Positions 9,296 to 17,283 of a stretch of DNA of 64,000 bases are shown here, in pieces. This stretch comes from JBASEY01 sp049652745. Lineage in GTDB: Bacteria > CSSED10-310. Numbering within the stretch: position 1 is the first letter of the stretch; every line of letters begins with the position of its first letter. The notes beneath the pieces were generated by a model. That model was not told the origin of the DNA and ran no database searches. It saw nothing but the letters and a program-made list of their open reading frames with translations. Position numbers and translations under genes: made by a program. Location: positions 49,407-113,406 of the forward strand of contig JBASEY010000042.1 in NCBI GenBank assembly GCA_049652745.1. Reading direction: 5' to 3'.

Positions 9296-9481
9296 ATGTT
9301 GGCTGCCAAAGATAAAATGCAAGAAATAATCAGAAACCAACCAGACGACAGTACGTACGATGAAATTCTGAGGGAACTTGCTTTTGCAGGAATGATTGAG
9401 CGCGGTTTGAAAGATTCAAGAGCTGACCGATCGACCTCTAACGAAGAAATGAATCGCAGGATTCGTTCATGGCAGAGATAA
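9296..9481 (+). CDS. small antitoxin-like protein
   Basis: 61 residues, ATG after GAAGGG at 7-base spacing. The protein is helical and charged, with a middle segment (STYDEILRELAFAGMIERGL) like that of short addiction-module antitoxins that precede ParE/RelE toxins. It overlaps the ParE-like gene by 13 bases, typical of such pairs. The identification rests mainly on gene order, since the sequence alone is too short to assign. No operator could be defined upstream. Confidence 0.6.
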   Translation: MLAAKDKMQEIIRNQPDDSTYDEILRELAFAGMIERGLKDSRADRSTSNEEMNRRIRSWQR

Positions 9482-9684
9482 AATGGACTGAAGAAGCCGT
9501 GAAATGGTTGGACGAGAAACATAATTACATCAAAATGGACAGTTCATCCAAAGCTGATAAAGTTTTCTCAACAATATTTGATAGACTTCAGCTTTTAAAG
9601 TCATTTCCTGAATTAGGTTATCCAAATAAATCAGAAAAAGAAGGTGACATTCGCGTCTATTCGCGGTTCCTGGTTTCTGATTGA
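9469..9684 (+). CDS. ParE/RelE-like toxin, C-terminus truncated by an intergenic repeat
   Basis: 71 residues, ATG after AGGA. IKWTEEAVKWLDEKHNYI and the later RLQLLKSFPELGYP match the ParE fold start: two helices, then the linker to the central beta-sheet. Family members run to 90-100 residues and end in a beta-hairpin that forms the active or binding face. Here the frame ends just after RVYSRFLVSD. The DNA encoding those last residues (from about 9661) is the first word of the dispersed repeat (GCGGTTCCTGGTTTCTG). The final two or three strands are therefore missing, and the protein is probably inactive. Confidence 0.65.
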   Translation: MAEIKWTEEAVKWLDEKHNYIKMDSSSKADKVFSTIFDRLQLLKSFPELGYPNKSEKEGDIRVYSRFLVSD

Positions 9685-9833
9685 GGTTTTTGATTGATAC
9701 AGGTTCAATGATTTTTCTCTTTAAATTTGAAGACAATCGAGTCCGCTAACTATCACTTAGGAATTGGAAATTGGATATTGGACATTGAAAAATCCAACCC
9801 CTTACCCCTCACCTCTTACCCCTGCTCTTGGTG
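9661..9833. repeat. dispersed intergenic repeat, copy 2 (left of mscL)
   Basis: Starts with GGTTCCTGGTTTCTG, then a GAGGTTTTTGATTGATACAGG stretch, a TTAAATTTGAAGACAATCG stretch, GGAATTGGAAATTGG, and a pyrimidine-rich end (CTTACCCCTCACCTC). It matches the copy at 10549-10735 over some 150 bases with few differences. Its left edge lies inside the ParE-like reading frame. Confidence 0.85.
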
Positions 9834-9933
9834 ATTGAGAAAACATACAAAGGATTTTATCGATGGCCTTTGAAAGAAAAGGAATGATTAGAATCCGCAC
9901 TTAGCCACAGATAAAATCTAATTATGATACAAA

Positions 9934-10338
9934 TTACTTTCTGTCTTTTAACAAATCGCGTATTTCTGTAAGCAATTTTTCCTGGACCGGGGGTTCCGGT
10001 GGAGCCTGGGGCGCTTCTTGCTCTTTCCGTTTGAGTGTGTTCATAGCCTTGACTGCCATGAAAATGGAGAAAGAGATGATCAGAAAATCGACGATCGTCT
10101 GAATGAATTTTCCATACCCGATGACAACCGCAGGATCATCTCCAACAGCTTCTTTTAGAACAATCGCCAGGTTCGTGAAATCGACACCGCCCAACAATAT
10201 ACCGATAGGCGGCATGATCACATCACCTACGAAGGATGAAACGATTTTACCGAAAGCGGCACCGATAATGATACCGACAGCCATATCGATCACATTCCCT
10301 TTTACTGCAAATTCCTTGAACTCTTTTATCATACCCAT
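9934..10338 (-). CDS. mscL: large-conductance mechanosensitive channel MscL
   Basis: 134 residues, the usual length. The N-terminal amphipathic helix and first membrane helix read FKEFAVKGNVIDMAVGIIIG, the pore-lining signature of MscL. A periplasmic loop, the second membrane helix (FLIISFSIFMAVKAMN) and a charged C-terminal bundle (LLTEIRDLL) follow. It opens under membrane tension to release solutes during hypo-osmotic shock. ATG at 10338 follows GGGGGA. The gene stands alone, bracketed by two related direct repeats. Confidence 0.97.
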   Translation of the reverse strand: MGMIKEFKEFAVKGNVIDMAVGIIIGAAFGKIVSSFVGDVIMPPIGILLGGVDFTNLAIVLKEAVGDDPAVVIGYGKFIQTIVDFLIISFSIFMAVKAMNTLKRKEQEAPQAPPEPPVQEKLLTEIRDLLKDRK

Positions 10339-10494
10339 GGCACATCCCCCCTGTAAAAAATGATGGCTCTTATCGTCTGAAGAGCGATTGCTTTTGTGAA
10401 AGCGGATTTATGTTGCCGGTTGCGTAAAAAGCTTTTCTATTATCCCTTTTCTCATAATGACACGTTGACCGGCGTCTTTCGTTGCACCCTATAA

Positions 10495-10523
10495 ATTATA
10501 TCCAAAACGCGTGTTAACCGCAA
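10495..10523 (-). promoter_or_regulatory. predicted promoter for mscL
   Basis: On the minus strand: TTGCGG (10523-10518), 17 bases, TATAAT (10500-10495). The -10 is consensus and the -35 weak. It would give a 5' leader of about 150 bases, in which I see no known riboswitch. Confidence 0.45.
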
Positions 10524-10548
10524 TGAAACGAGCATTCCACCTGCGCGG

Positions 10549-10735
10549 AACGCTGTTTCTGATTCCTGGTTGAGGTTTTTGATTGATACAGGTTCAATGA
10601 TTTTTCTATTTAAATTTGAAGACAATCGCGCCTGCTAACTATCACTTGGGAATTGGAAATTGGACATTGAAAAATCCAACCCCTTATGCCTCCTACCTTA
10701 CCCCTCACCCCCTGTTCCCGGCTTCTTGCCCTTCG
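10549..10735. repeat. dispersed intergenic repeat, copy 3 (right of mscL)
   Basis: A near copy of 9661-9833: the same order of words from TTGAGGTTTTTGATTGATAC through GGAATTGGAAATTGG to the CCTTACCCCTCACCCCCTG end. It lacks one TATTGGA word present in copy 2. It ends about 70 bases before the permease gene. Confidence 0.85.
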
Positions 10736-10806
10736 ATGGCTGATAGTGTTATCATAGACTTATAAAGATCAGCATTCCCAGTGTATGGCAGAGGAGGTTC
10801 GACGAT

Positions 10807-12132
10807 ATGGAAAAGCTTTTCAAGCTCAGGGAACACAAAACGGATGTGTCGACCGAAATCATGGCGGGTATCACGACGTTTTTGACGATGTCCTACATCA
10901 TCGTCGTCAATCCCGGCATCTTGGAGGCTGCCGGGATACCCGTCGGTCCACAAACCGTCGCGACCATTTTAACGGCTGCTCTGGGCTGTATTTTGATGGC
11001 CTTTTATACCAATCGGCCGTTTGCGATGGCTCCCTATATGGGTGAAAATGCGTTCATCGCCTACACGGTTGTGCTGGGTATGGGCAAATCCTGGCAGGCG
11101 GGAATAACGGCTGTATTGATCGGAGGGATCGCCTTTATCTTGATCACTGCGTTTAAGCTTCGTTCATGGTTGGCAGCGGCGATACCCACCAATTTGAAGC
11201 ATTCGTTCGTCGTCGGCATAGGATTGTTTTTGACTTTGGTCGGCCTGTTGACATCGGGTCTGATCGTCAAACCGGAAGCCCCGGGAGTTCCAGTCGGAAT
11301 AGGCGATTTAACGAGTGGTGAAAGCATTTTGGCCATCCTGGCGTTTTTGATCATGTCACTGATGATCATTCGCAAAATAAAAGGCGGCATCATGGCCGGA
11401 ATTTTAGTGACGACCGCTCTGGCCTATTTCTTGAAATATACAGGCATCGATCTGCCTTGTGTTTCCTTTCCTACAGGGTTTGTTTCCAAACCACCGTCTG
11501 TAACGCCCATCATGTTTCAATTTCGTTTCAACGAAGTGTTCACATGGGATTTTTTCCCCATTCTTTTAACCGTTTTTATCATGGATTTTGTCGACACCAT
11601 GGGAACAGTCATCGGCGTCAGTGCTCGAGCAGGTTTTTTGGATGAGAACGGGAATCTTCCCGGCATAGAAAAGCCGATGATGGCCGATGCGATTTCTTCG
11701 GTTGTCGGTGCGTGTTTTGGAACGACCACCAGTGGCATCTATATCGAATCGGCGGCAGGAATCGAGGAAGGCGGCCGAACCGGTTTGACGACGCTGACAA
11801 CCGGTGTTTTGTTTTTGCTGGCGCTGTTTTTTACGCCGATTTTGACGGCGGTGCCTAAATGCGCTTATGGTCCGGCGCTGATCATCGTCGGGGTTCTGAT
11901 GATGGACTCGGTACGAAGAATCGATTTTACGGATTTGACGGAGTGGATACCTTCTTTTGTTGTCATCATCTTCATGTGTTTTTCCTATAATATCGGCATC
12001 GGCTGCACGGCGGGTTTTGTATCGTATCCGGTCGTAAAAACGATCGCCGGGAGATATCGAGAAGTCAATATCGGCACCTGGATTCTGGGCGCAGTATCGC
12101 TGCTGATGTTTATCTTTTATCCTTATCACTGA
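10807..12132 (+). CDS. NCS2-family (AzgA-like) purine permease
   Basis: 441 residues, ATG after GAGGAGG. The opening (LREHKTDVSTEIMAGITTFL, then TMSYIIVVNP) is the hallmark of AzgA/PbuG-type adenine/guanine/hypoxanthine permeases. Further marks are PYMGENAFIAY, a middle FTWDFFPILLTVFIMDFVDTMG and TTSGIYIESAAGIEEGGRTG, the substrate-binding half-helices. About 12-14 membrane segments are present. It likely imports purine bases by proton symport. There is no purine riboswitch in the leader and no purine-metabolism neighbour. Confidence 0.93.
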   Translation: MEKLFKLREHKTDVSTEIMAGITTFLTMSYIIVVNPGILEAAGIPVGPQTVATILTAALGCILMAFYTNRPFAMAPYMGENAFIAYTVVLGMGKSWQAGITAVLIGGIAFILITAFKLRSWLAAAIPTNLKHSFVVGIGLFLTLVGLLTSGLIVKPEAPGVPVGIGDLTSGESILAILAFLIMSLMIIRKIKGGIMAGILVTTALAYFLKYTGIDLPCVSFPTGFVSKPPSVTPIMFQFRFNEVFTWDFFPILLTVFIMDFVDTMGTVIGVSARAGFLDENGNLPGIEKPMMADAISSVVGACFGTTTSGIYIESAAGIEEGGRTGLTTLTTGVLFLLALFFTPILTAVPKCAYGPALIIVGVLMMDSVRRIDFTDLTEWIPSFVVIIFMCFSYNIGIGCTAGFVSYPVVKTIAGRYREVNIGTWILGAVSLLMFIFYPYH

Positions 12133-12199
12133 TCAAAGCAATAAATCTATTAGGCGGTCAGCATTGAGCGATTTAGCCTGCTGTGCTATAAAACGCGGC

Positions 12200-13570
12200 A
12201 TGAAGAGGTTGGCTCCTGTTAAATATTTGTTCTTGATTTTGATAATCGGTTTTTTCTTGTTGAATTCGGGATGTGATCGTGATGATTTGTCGAATTATCA
12301 ACCGACAAAACAATCCGAAAAGCCGCTGAATGTATTGATGATTTGCCTGGACACGCTTCGCGCAGACCGGTTGAGCTGTTACGGATATGACCTGCCGACG
12401 TCACCGTTTATGGATGAACTGTCTCGACATTCTATTCTCCTGACAGATGTGCTGGTTCAGAATCCTTCTACAATTTTGTCACACCGTGCTATCTTCACCG
12501 GGAATTATGTGTTCCGACAGGGGTCTGGGCCGGCACCCGAATCACAAACGCTTGCCGGTATACTGACAAAGGCGGGCTATGCCACAGCGGCATTCACGGA
12601 TGGTGGTTTGATGAGCCTGCGTTTCGGCAACGCCCCTGGTTTCGAACTCTATAACGATGCCGCAGGGGGCTCTAAACGCGTTTTCGGCAGAGGTGTCGAC
12701 TGGATCGATTCCAATCCCGGAAAGCCGTTTTTTCTGTTTCTCCATACTTATGAAGTTCATTACCCCTATACTCCTCCCCAACCATTTAACGATATGTTCC
12801 TGCCGACGGGTGAGCCACCTTATCACCTGGGAAAAGATTTCGGACAGGAGTATTGGAATAATCTGGATTTGAAAAGACAGGATTTTATTTGGATTTCCCG
12901 ACGCTATGATGGTGGCATCAGATATGTCGATACGATTATGATGGATTTGTGGAAAGCGTTGGTAACGCGAAACCTGTTGAACAACACAATTGTCATTATC
13001 CATTCCGATCACGGGGAAAGCATGGGGGAAAGACTCTTTGTCGGCCATCGAGACCCCTATGAGCCTCAGATTCATATCCCGCTTCTGTTTCATGTTCCCG
13101 GCTGGAAACATGCCGTGATCGATGGCGCTGTCGAGAGCGTCGATATCGCTCCCACCTTGCTCGATCTGCTCTCGATCAAATCACAAAGGTCTTTCTGCGG
13201 GCAGTCGCTGGTCTCAAATTTACACAACAGTGAACATTTAAGTGCGTTTCGACCCAGATTGAGCGAAACCTGGATGCGGGCATTTCGTCTTGGCCCTGAA
13301 TGGAAATTGATGCTTTGTGACAAAGATGAAAATGATCGTTTATACCGTCTGACGGATGATCCTGAGGAAATGACAAGTCTGGACAAGGAATATCCGGAAA
13401 TTGTCGAAGAGCTTAGACAAGGATTGGTACAGTTTATGGGGGTGGAGAGAACTCGCATTCACAAATTACCGGAAGCGCCCAAGGTGCCGGTTGTTTTGAT
13501 GCCACTGGACGGTGAAAACGAAGAAAATGTCGAGATGCAACAATTGAGAGAATTAGGGTATATTCACTAA
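12200..13570 (+). CDS. sulfatase-fold (alkaline phosphatase superfamily) lipoprotein
   Basis: Starting at ATG 12200 the protein has 456 residues and a lipoprotein-like signal peptide with Cys25 (LLNSGC). A TTG at 12164 has a better RBS but spoils the signal peptide. The PF00884 fold is marked by VLMICLDTLRADRLSCYGY (metal Asp51), SHRAIFTGNY, FLHTYEVHYPYTPP and HSDHGESMGE. The residue that aligns with the formylglycine Cys/Ser of true sulfatases is Thr91 (STILSHR). Thr is the nucleophile in phosphoethanolamine-transferase-type and many uncharacterised members, so sulfatase activity is doubtful. The likely site of action is the periplasm, with hydrolysis or transfer of a sulfate or phosphate ester. 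Confidence 0.82.
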   Translation: MKRLAPVKYLFLILIIGFFLLNSGCDRDDLSNYQPTKQSEKPLNVLMICLDTLRADRLSCYGYDLPTSPFMDELSRHSILLTDVLVQNPSTILSHRAIFTGNYVFRQGSGPAPESQTLAGILTKAGYATAAFTDGGLMSLRFGNAPGFELYNDAAGGSKRVFGRGVDWIDSNPGKPFFLFLHTYEVHYPYTPPQPFNDMFLPTGEPPYHLGKDFGQEYWNNLDLKRQDFIWISRRYDGGIRYVDTIMMDLWKALVTRNLLNNTIVIIHSDHGESMGERLFVGHRDPYEPQIHIPLLFHVPGWKHAVIDGAVESVDIAPTLLDLLSIKSQRSFCGQSLVSNLHNSEHLSAFRPRLSETWMRAFRLGPEWKLMLCDKDENDRLYRLTDDPEEMTSLDKEYPEIVEELRQGLVQFMGVERTRIHKLPEAPKVPVVLMPLDGENEENVEMQQLRELGYIH

Positions 13571-13579
13571 AAGGAGGTT

Positions 13580-15082
13580 ATGGTGGTGGAAAATAATCCA
13601 CAACGTAGTGAATCGGCTGAAAATGAGTATATGCAAATCCGATTGAAAAAAATCGAATTGATGAAAGATGAAGGAATTCAGGTTTACCCGGATCGGTTTC
13701 CGGACGCACTCACCTGCGGCGAAGCGGCGAAACTGCCGGCAGGACATGAAGGTGTGCGATGCGCCGGCCGGATCATATCGATTCGGAAAATGGGCAAATT
13801 GATGTTTCTACATATCCAGGACATCACGGGAAAAATTCAAATCGCCCTTCGCAAAGGCGGTATCAGCGATAAGACCTTCGAGCTGGCAAAAGAAGTGTTG
13901 GATATCGGCGATTTTATCGGCGTGGAGGGGCACATAATTGTAACGCGAACCGGCGAACTGACAATCGATGTCACAGAGTACATGTTTCTATCTAAATCGC
14001 TCCATCCGCTGCCGGAAAAATGGCATGGGTTGACGGATACAGAAATGATTTACCGGCGCCGCTACTTGGATTTGGTCATGAGTCAACATGCCAGGACCAA
14101 ATTTCTGGCCAAAAGTCGATTGATCCAGGTCATGAGAGAAGTTTTTCTCAGAAACGACTTCATCGAGGTCGAGACTCCCGTTCTGCAATGCAAGCCGTCG
14201 GGGGCCATGGCGCGGCCTTTCCGCACCTATCATGAAGCGCTGAATATGGATGTCTATCTGCGTATAGCGCCGGAAACCTACCTGAAACGCCTGTTGGTTG
14301 GAGGATACAATCGTGTTTTTGAGTTCGCACGGTGCTTTCGCAATGAAGGAATCAGCGCGGATCATCTTCAGGATTTCACCATGCTGGAATATTATGTGGC
14401 ATACTGGAATTATGAAGACAATATGCGTTTTACCGAAAAATTGATTCAGGAAGCTATGGAAGCCGTCACGGGATCGACAAGGGTTGTTGTTGCAGGGCAA
14501 GAAATTGATTTTGGCGGCAATTGGGAACGAGTGACGTTCAGGGATGTGATCGCCCGGGATGCCGGAATCGATATCGACGAATATGCCGACGCTGATAGTC
14601 TACTGAAAGTAATAGTCGAACGGAACATTCTTCCGGGAGTTCCTTTGGAAGAGCTGAAAAAATTGGGACGAGGAAACCTGTTGGACCAGTTGTTCAAGAA
14701 AGTGTCGCGTCCGCGGATGATACAACCGCAATTTCTTGTCGGGCATCCGATCGATGTGTCGCCCCTGGCCCGTTCAAATGATAAAAATCCATCAACAGTC
14801 GATCGTTTTCAACTGATCGCCGGCGGCGTCGAATTGGTCAATGCCTACTCGGAGCTGGCCGATCCGGTCGATCAACGGCAACGATTCGAAGCTCAAGCAC
14901 GGTTGCGGGCAGCCGGTGATGAAGAAGCTCTGGCTTATGACGAAGATTATATTCTGGCATTGGAATATGCCATGCCGCCGGCTTCGGGCTGGGGAATGGG
15001 TATAGACAGATTTATGAAATTTCTTTTCAATGAAGAGAATATTAAAAACTGTGTGCTGTTTCCATTGATGCGGCCTGAGTGA
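13580..15082 (+). CDS. lysS: lysyl-tRNA synthetase, class II
   Basis: 500 residues. An N-terminal OB-fold anticodon-binding domain (GRIISIRKMGKLMFLHIQDI) is followed by the class II core, with motif 2 FARCFRNEGISADHLQDFTM and motif 3 GWGMGIDRFMKF. It charges tRNA-Lys; a tRNA-Lys gene is at 55.1 kb. AGGAGG lies only two bases before the ATG at 13580. One of the two in-frame GTG codons just after it (13583, 13586) may be the true start. slt follows at once and is probably co-transcribed. Confidence 0.97.
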   Translation: MVVENNPQRSESAENEYMQIRLKKIELMKDEGIQVYPDRFPDALTCGEAAKLPAGHEGVRCAGRIISIRKMGKLMFLHIQDITGKIQIALRKGGISDKTFELAKEVLDIGDFIGVEGHIIVTRTGELTIDVTEYMFLSKSLHPLPEKWHGLTDTEMIYRRRYLDLVMSQHARTKFLAKSRLIQVMREVFLRNDFIEVETPVLQCKPSGAMARPFRTYHEALNMDVYLRIAPETYLKRLLVGGYNRVFEFARCFRNEGISADHLQDFTMLEYYVAYWNYEDNMRFTEKLIQEAMEAVTGSTRVVVAGQEIDFGGNWERVTFRDVIARDAGIDIDEYADADSLLKVIVERNILPGVPLEELKKLGRGNLLDQLFKKVSRPRMIQPQFLVGHPIDVSPLARSNDKNPSTVDRFQLIAGGVELVNAYSELADPVDQRQRFEAQARLRAAGDEEALAYDEDYILALEYAMPPASGWGMGIDRFMKFLFNEENIKNCVLFPLMRPE

Positions 15083-15138
15083 CAAATCGAATCGTGAAGC
15101 AACCTAAACCAAACTCGTTATTTCAAAAGAGTCGTCTG

Positions 15139-17283
15139 ATGAAAAAAGACTTTTTATATTTTTCGATATCGATGACCCTGATTTTTGCTATAGGTATTCA
15201 GGTCTCGGAACAGATTGGATTCTGTGCTGATGACGCAGCTTCGGATTATATAACGTTGTCGTTGGAAGCCGTCGAACTCCAGAAAACCGGACAATTCATG
15301 CGAGCCTGGAAAATATGGGACTCACTTGCGGCCGATCAAAAGTATCCGGCACGGTGGCACGCCCTGCATCTGGCGGCCTCTTCTCGCATTGCATACCTTA
15401 AAGAAATATCCGATATATCAGAGCGAACTTATCAGGATGTATATGAAACAGCTTTCACTGATTTATCGACACTCAAAGATAACCCGGACTATCCGATGCA
15501 GTCGACGGCAGCTCGTGAGTTGGCGAACTTTCTGCTATTTAAGGAAGATTGGACACGTTTGCTGGATCTGACGAGTAAAATACAATTGGATAGCCGCTAT
15601 CGGTATATGCAGGCAGAAGCTTATTACCATTTGGGTCGATTCCAAGAAGCCGAACGGTTGACGCGGGAATTGTTTCTAAAACCCGACAATACCGATATCG
15701 TCAAGAATGTCGACGATTTGTACGAAAAAATTATGGCGGCGTTGAAAAAGAGTATCCCGTCACTCACGCCTCAGCAAATATTTCAACGGGGACGGGCGCT
15801 GGATGCTATCGGCAGGCGGCATGAAGCGGCTGAATGTTATCAACAGGTGATCGACAAGGATATATCACGGGATTTATCTGCCGAAGCCATGCTGTTCAAG
15901 GCAAAAGTTTTGTATGACACGTTTCAGAACGATGCATGTCTGGAGCTTTACGATCGGTTTTTAGCGCTATATCCAGGTCACACGTCGACGGCCACTGTTT
16001 TAATGCGGAAAAGCATAGTTTACCGCCGACAGGGAAACGATCCGAAATACCTGGAAATGGCTGCAACCGTTGTAGACCGCCACAAGGGAAGCCGCTGGGT
16101 AAACACGGTGTTGATTGGGCGAGGAGATTACCATCGAAGCCAAGGTGATTGGGACAAAGCGGAATCGGACTATCAGCGGGTCATTCAATCCGGCGGCTCA
16201 GATCGGGATCAGGCATGGTGGAAGTGGGTCTGGACGGCGTTCAACAGGGGAAATACGCAGTCGGCATCGGAGAGGTTGGCGCAGATGATGGTTAAATACG
16301 CCGCTTCCGGATGGGATTTACCGATGCGGTACTGGCGCGGACGTTTCTATCAACTTGCGGACGCGAAACCTGAATTATACATCGCGGAGTACGAACGTTT
16401 GGCAGCGAATCACGCGTGGGAATATTACGGAGCTCAAGCTTCACGACTGTTAAACAAACCTATTCCGGAACCTCTGGCAGAACCTATACCGGCGTTGACT
16501 GCTCAGGAAAAGCAATCGCCCTATGTTCAAGCAGCGGAATTTCTGGAAAAGCTGAGTTTTTGGGATCGTGCTGCGGCGGAATGGGAACGGGGTGCTATTC
16601 GTTTACAGCCGATTTCACAAGGATATTTTTTCCGCCAAATGAACAGCTTGGTCAATACCGGTAAAGTGGCTGAGGCTCGACGACAGGTTATGAAAAAATA
16701 CGATAAAGCTGTCAACAATGGCCAAATTCCCAGGTTTGCCGCAGAAATTCTTTATCCTTTTCCTGAGCGGTTTCGGCCTTTTTACCAAGAATCTACGCAA
16801 CGTTCCGGTGGATTGGACCCCTGTCTTGCCGCCGCGGTGACTCTGCAGGAAAGCGGGTTTGACCAATTTGAGTTATCGCACAATTTGGCGGGAGGCCTGA
16901 TGCAGGTTATGCCGAAGCTGTTTGAACGTTTGGCTGCCGATTGGCCGGAATCTCCCGGTGTGGATGAATATATGAATCCTGAATTCAATGTGCGGGCGGG
17001 AGTGGAATACCTGGCCTGGCTGCTGGAGCGGTTTGATGGATCGATACCCAAGGCGCTGGCCGGGTATAATGCCGGTGAGCACAGAGTCGACGGTTGGATA
17101 CGGGAATACCCTTATTCTGACGAAATATGGATCGAGCACATACCTTTCCTGCAAACACGTATGTTCGTCAAAAAAGTGATGGAAAATTACAGTTGTTATT
17201 CAGCGATATATCCTGAGCTGGGAGGCTCAGCACTGTTTGTCGATGGCAGGAGCGAGGGGAGCGAAGCCAAAGAACCTCGGTAA
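15139..17283 (+). CDS. slt: soluble lytic murein transglycosylase with TPR-like superhelix
   Basis: 714 residues from ATG 15139, with a signal peptide (KKDFLYFSISMTLIFAIGI). A GTG at 15079 would overlap the lysS stop, but the extension is not signal-like. The first 530 residues are alpha-alpha repeats as in Slt70. The C-terminal SLT domain starts near residue 555: PCLAAAVTLQESGFDQ with the catalytic Glu in QESGF, then HNLAGGLMQVMP and ALAGYNAGEHRVDGW. It cleaves MurNAc-GlcNAc bonds in the periplasm to give anhydro-muropeptides. Its last 88 bases overlap the end of the ATP-grasp gene on the other strand. Confidence 0.92.
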   Translation: MKKDFLYFSISMTLIFAIGIQVSEQIGFCADDAASDYITLSLEAVELQKTGQFMRAWKIWDSLAADQKYPARWHALHLAASSRIAYLKEISDISERTYQDVYETAFTDLSTLKDNPDYPMQSTAARELANFLLFKEDWTRLLDLTSKIQLDSRYRYMQAEAYYHLGRFQEAERLTRELFLKPDNTDIVKNVDDLYEKIMAALKKSIPSLTPQQIFQRGRALDAIGRRHEAAECYQQVIDKDISRDLSAEAMLFKAKVLYDTFQNDACLELYDRFLALYPGHTSTATVLMRKSIVYRRQGNDPKYLEMAATVVDRHKGSRWVNTVLIGRGDYHRSQGDWDKAESDYQRVIQSGGSDRDQAWWKWVWTAFNRGNTQSASERLAQMMVKYAASGWDLPMRYWRGRFYQLADAKPELYIAEYERLAANHAWEYYGAQASRLLNKPIPEPLAEPIPALTAQEKQSPYVQAAEFLEKLSFWDRAAAEWERGAIRLQPISQGYFFRQMNSLVNTGKVAEARRQVMKKYDKAVNNGQIPRFAAEILYPFPERFRPFYQESTQRSGGLDPCLAAAVTLQESGFDQFELSHNLAGGLMQVMPKLFERLAADWPESPGVDEYMNPEFNVRAGVEYLAWLLERFDGSIPKALAGYNAGEHRVDGWIREYPYSDEIWIEHIPFLQTRMFVKKVMENYSCYSAIYPELGGSALFVDGRSEGSEAKEPR

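Noticed and set aside
10807..10830. Purine riboswitch upstream of the purine permease
   Set aside because: The leader is filled by the dispersed repeat; I see no purine-aptamer core.
11566..12129. 187-codon minus-strand frame under the purine permease
   Set aside because: Antisense shadow with Arg/Gln/Asp-rich composition; the permease motifs lie on the plus strand.
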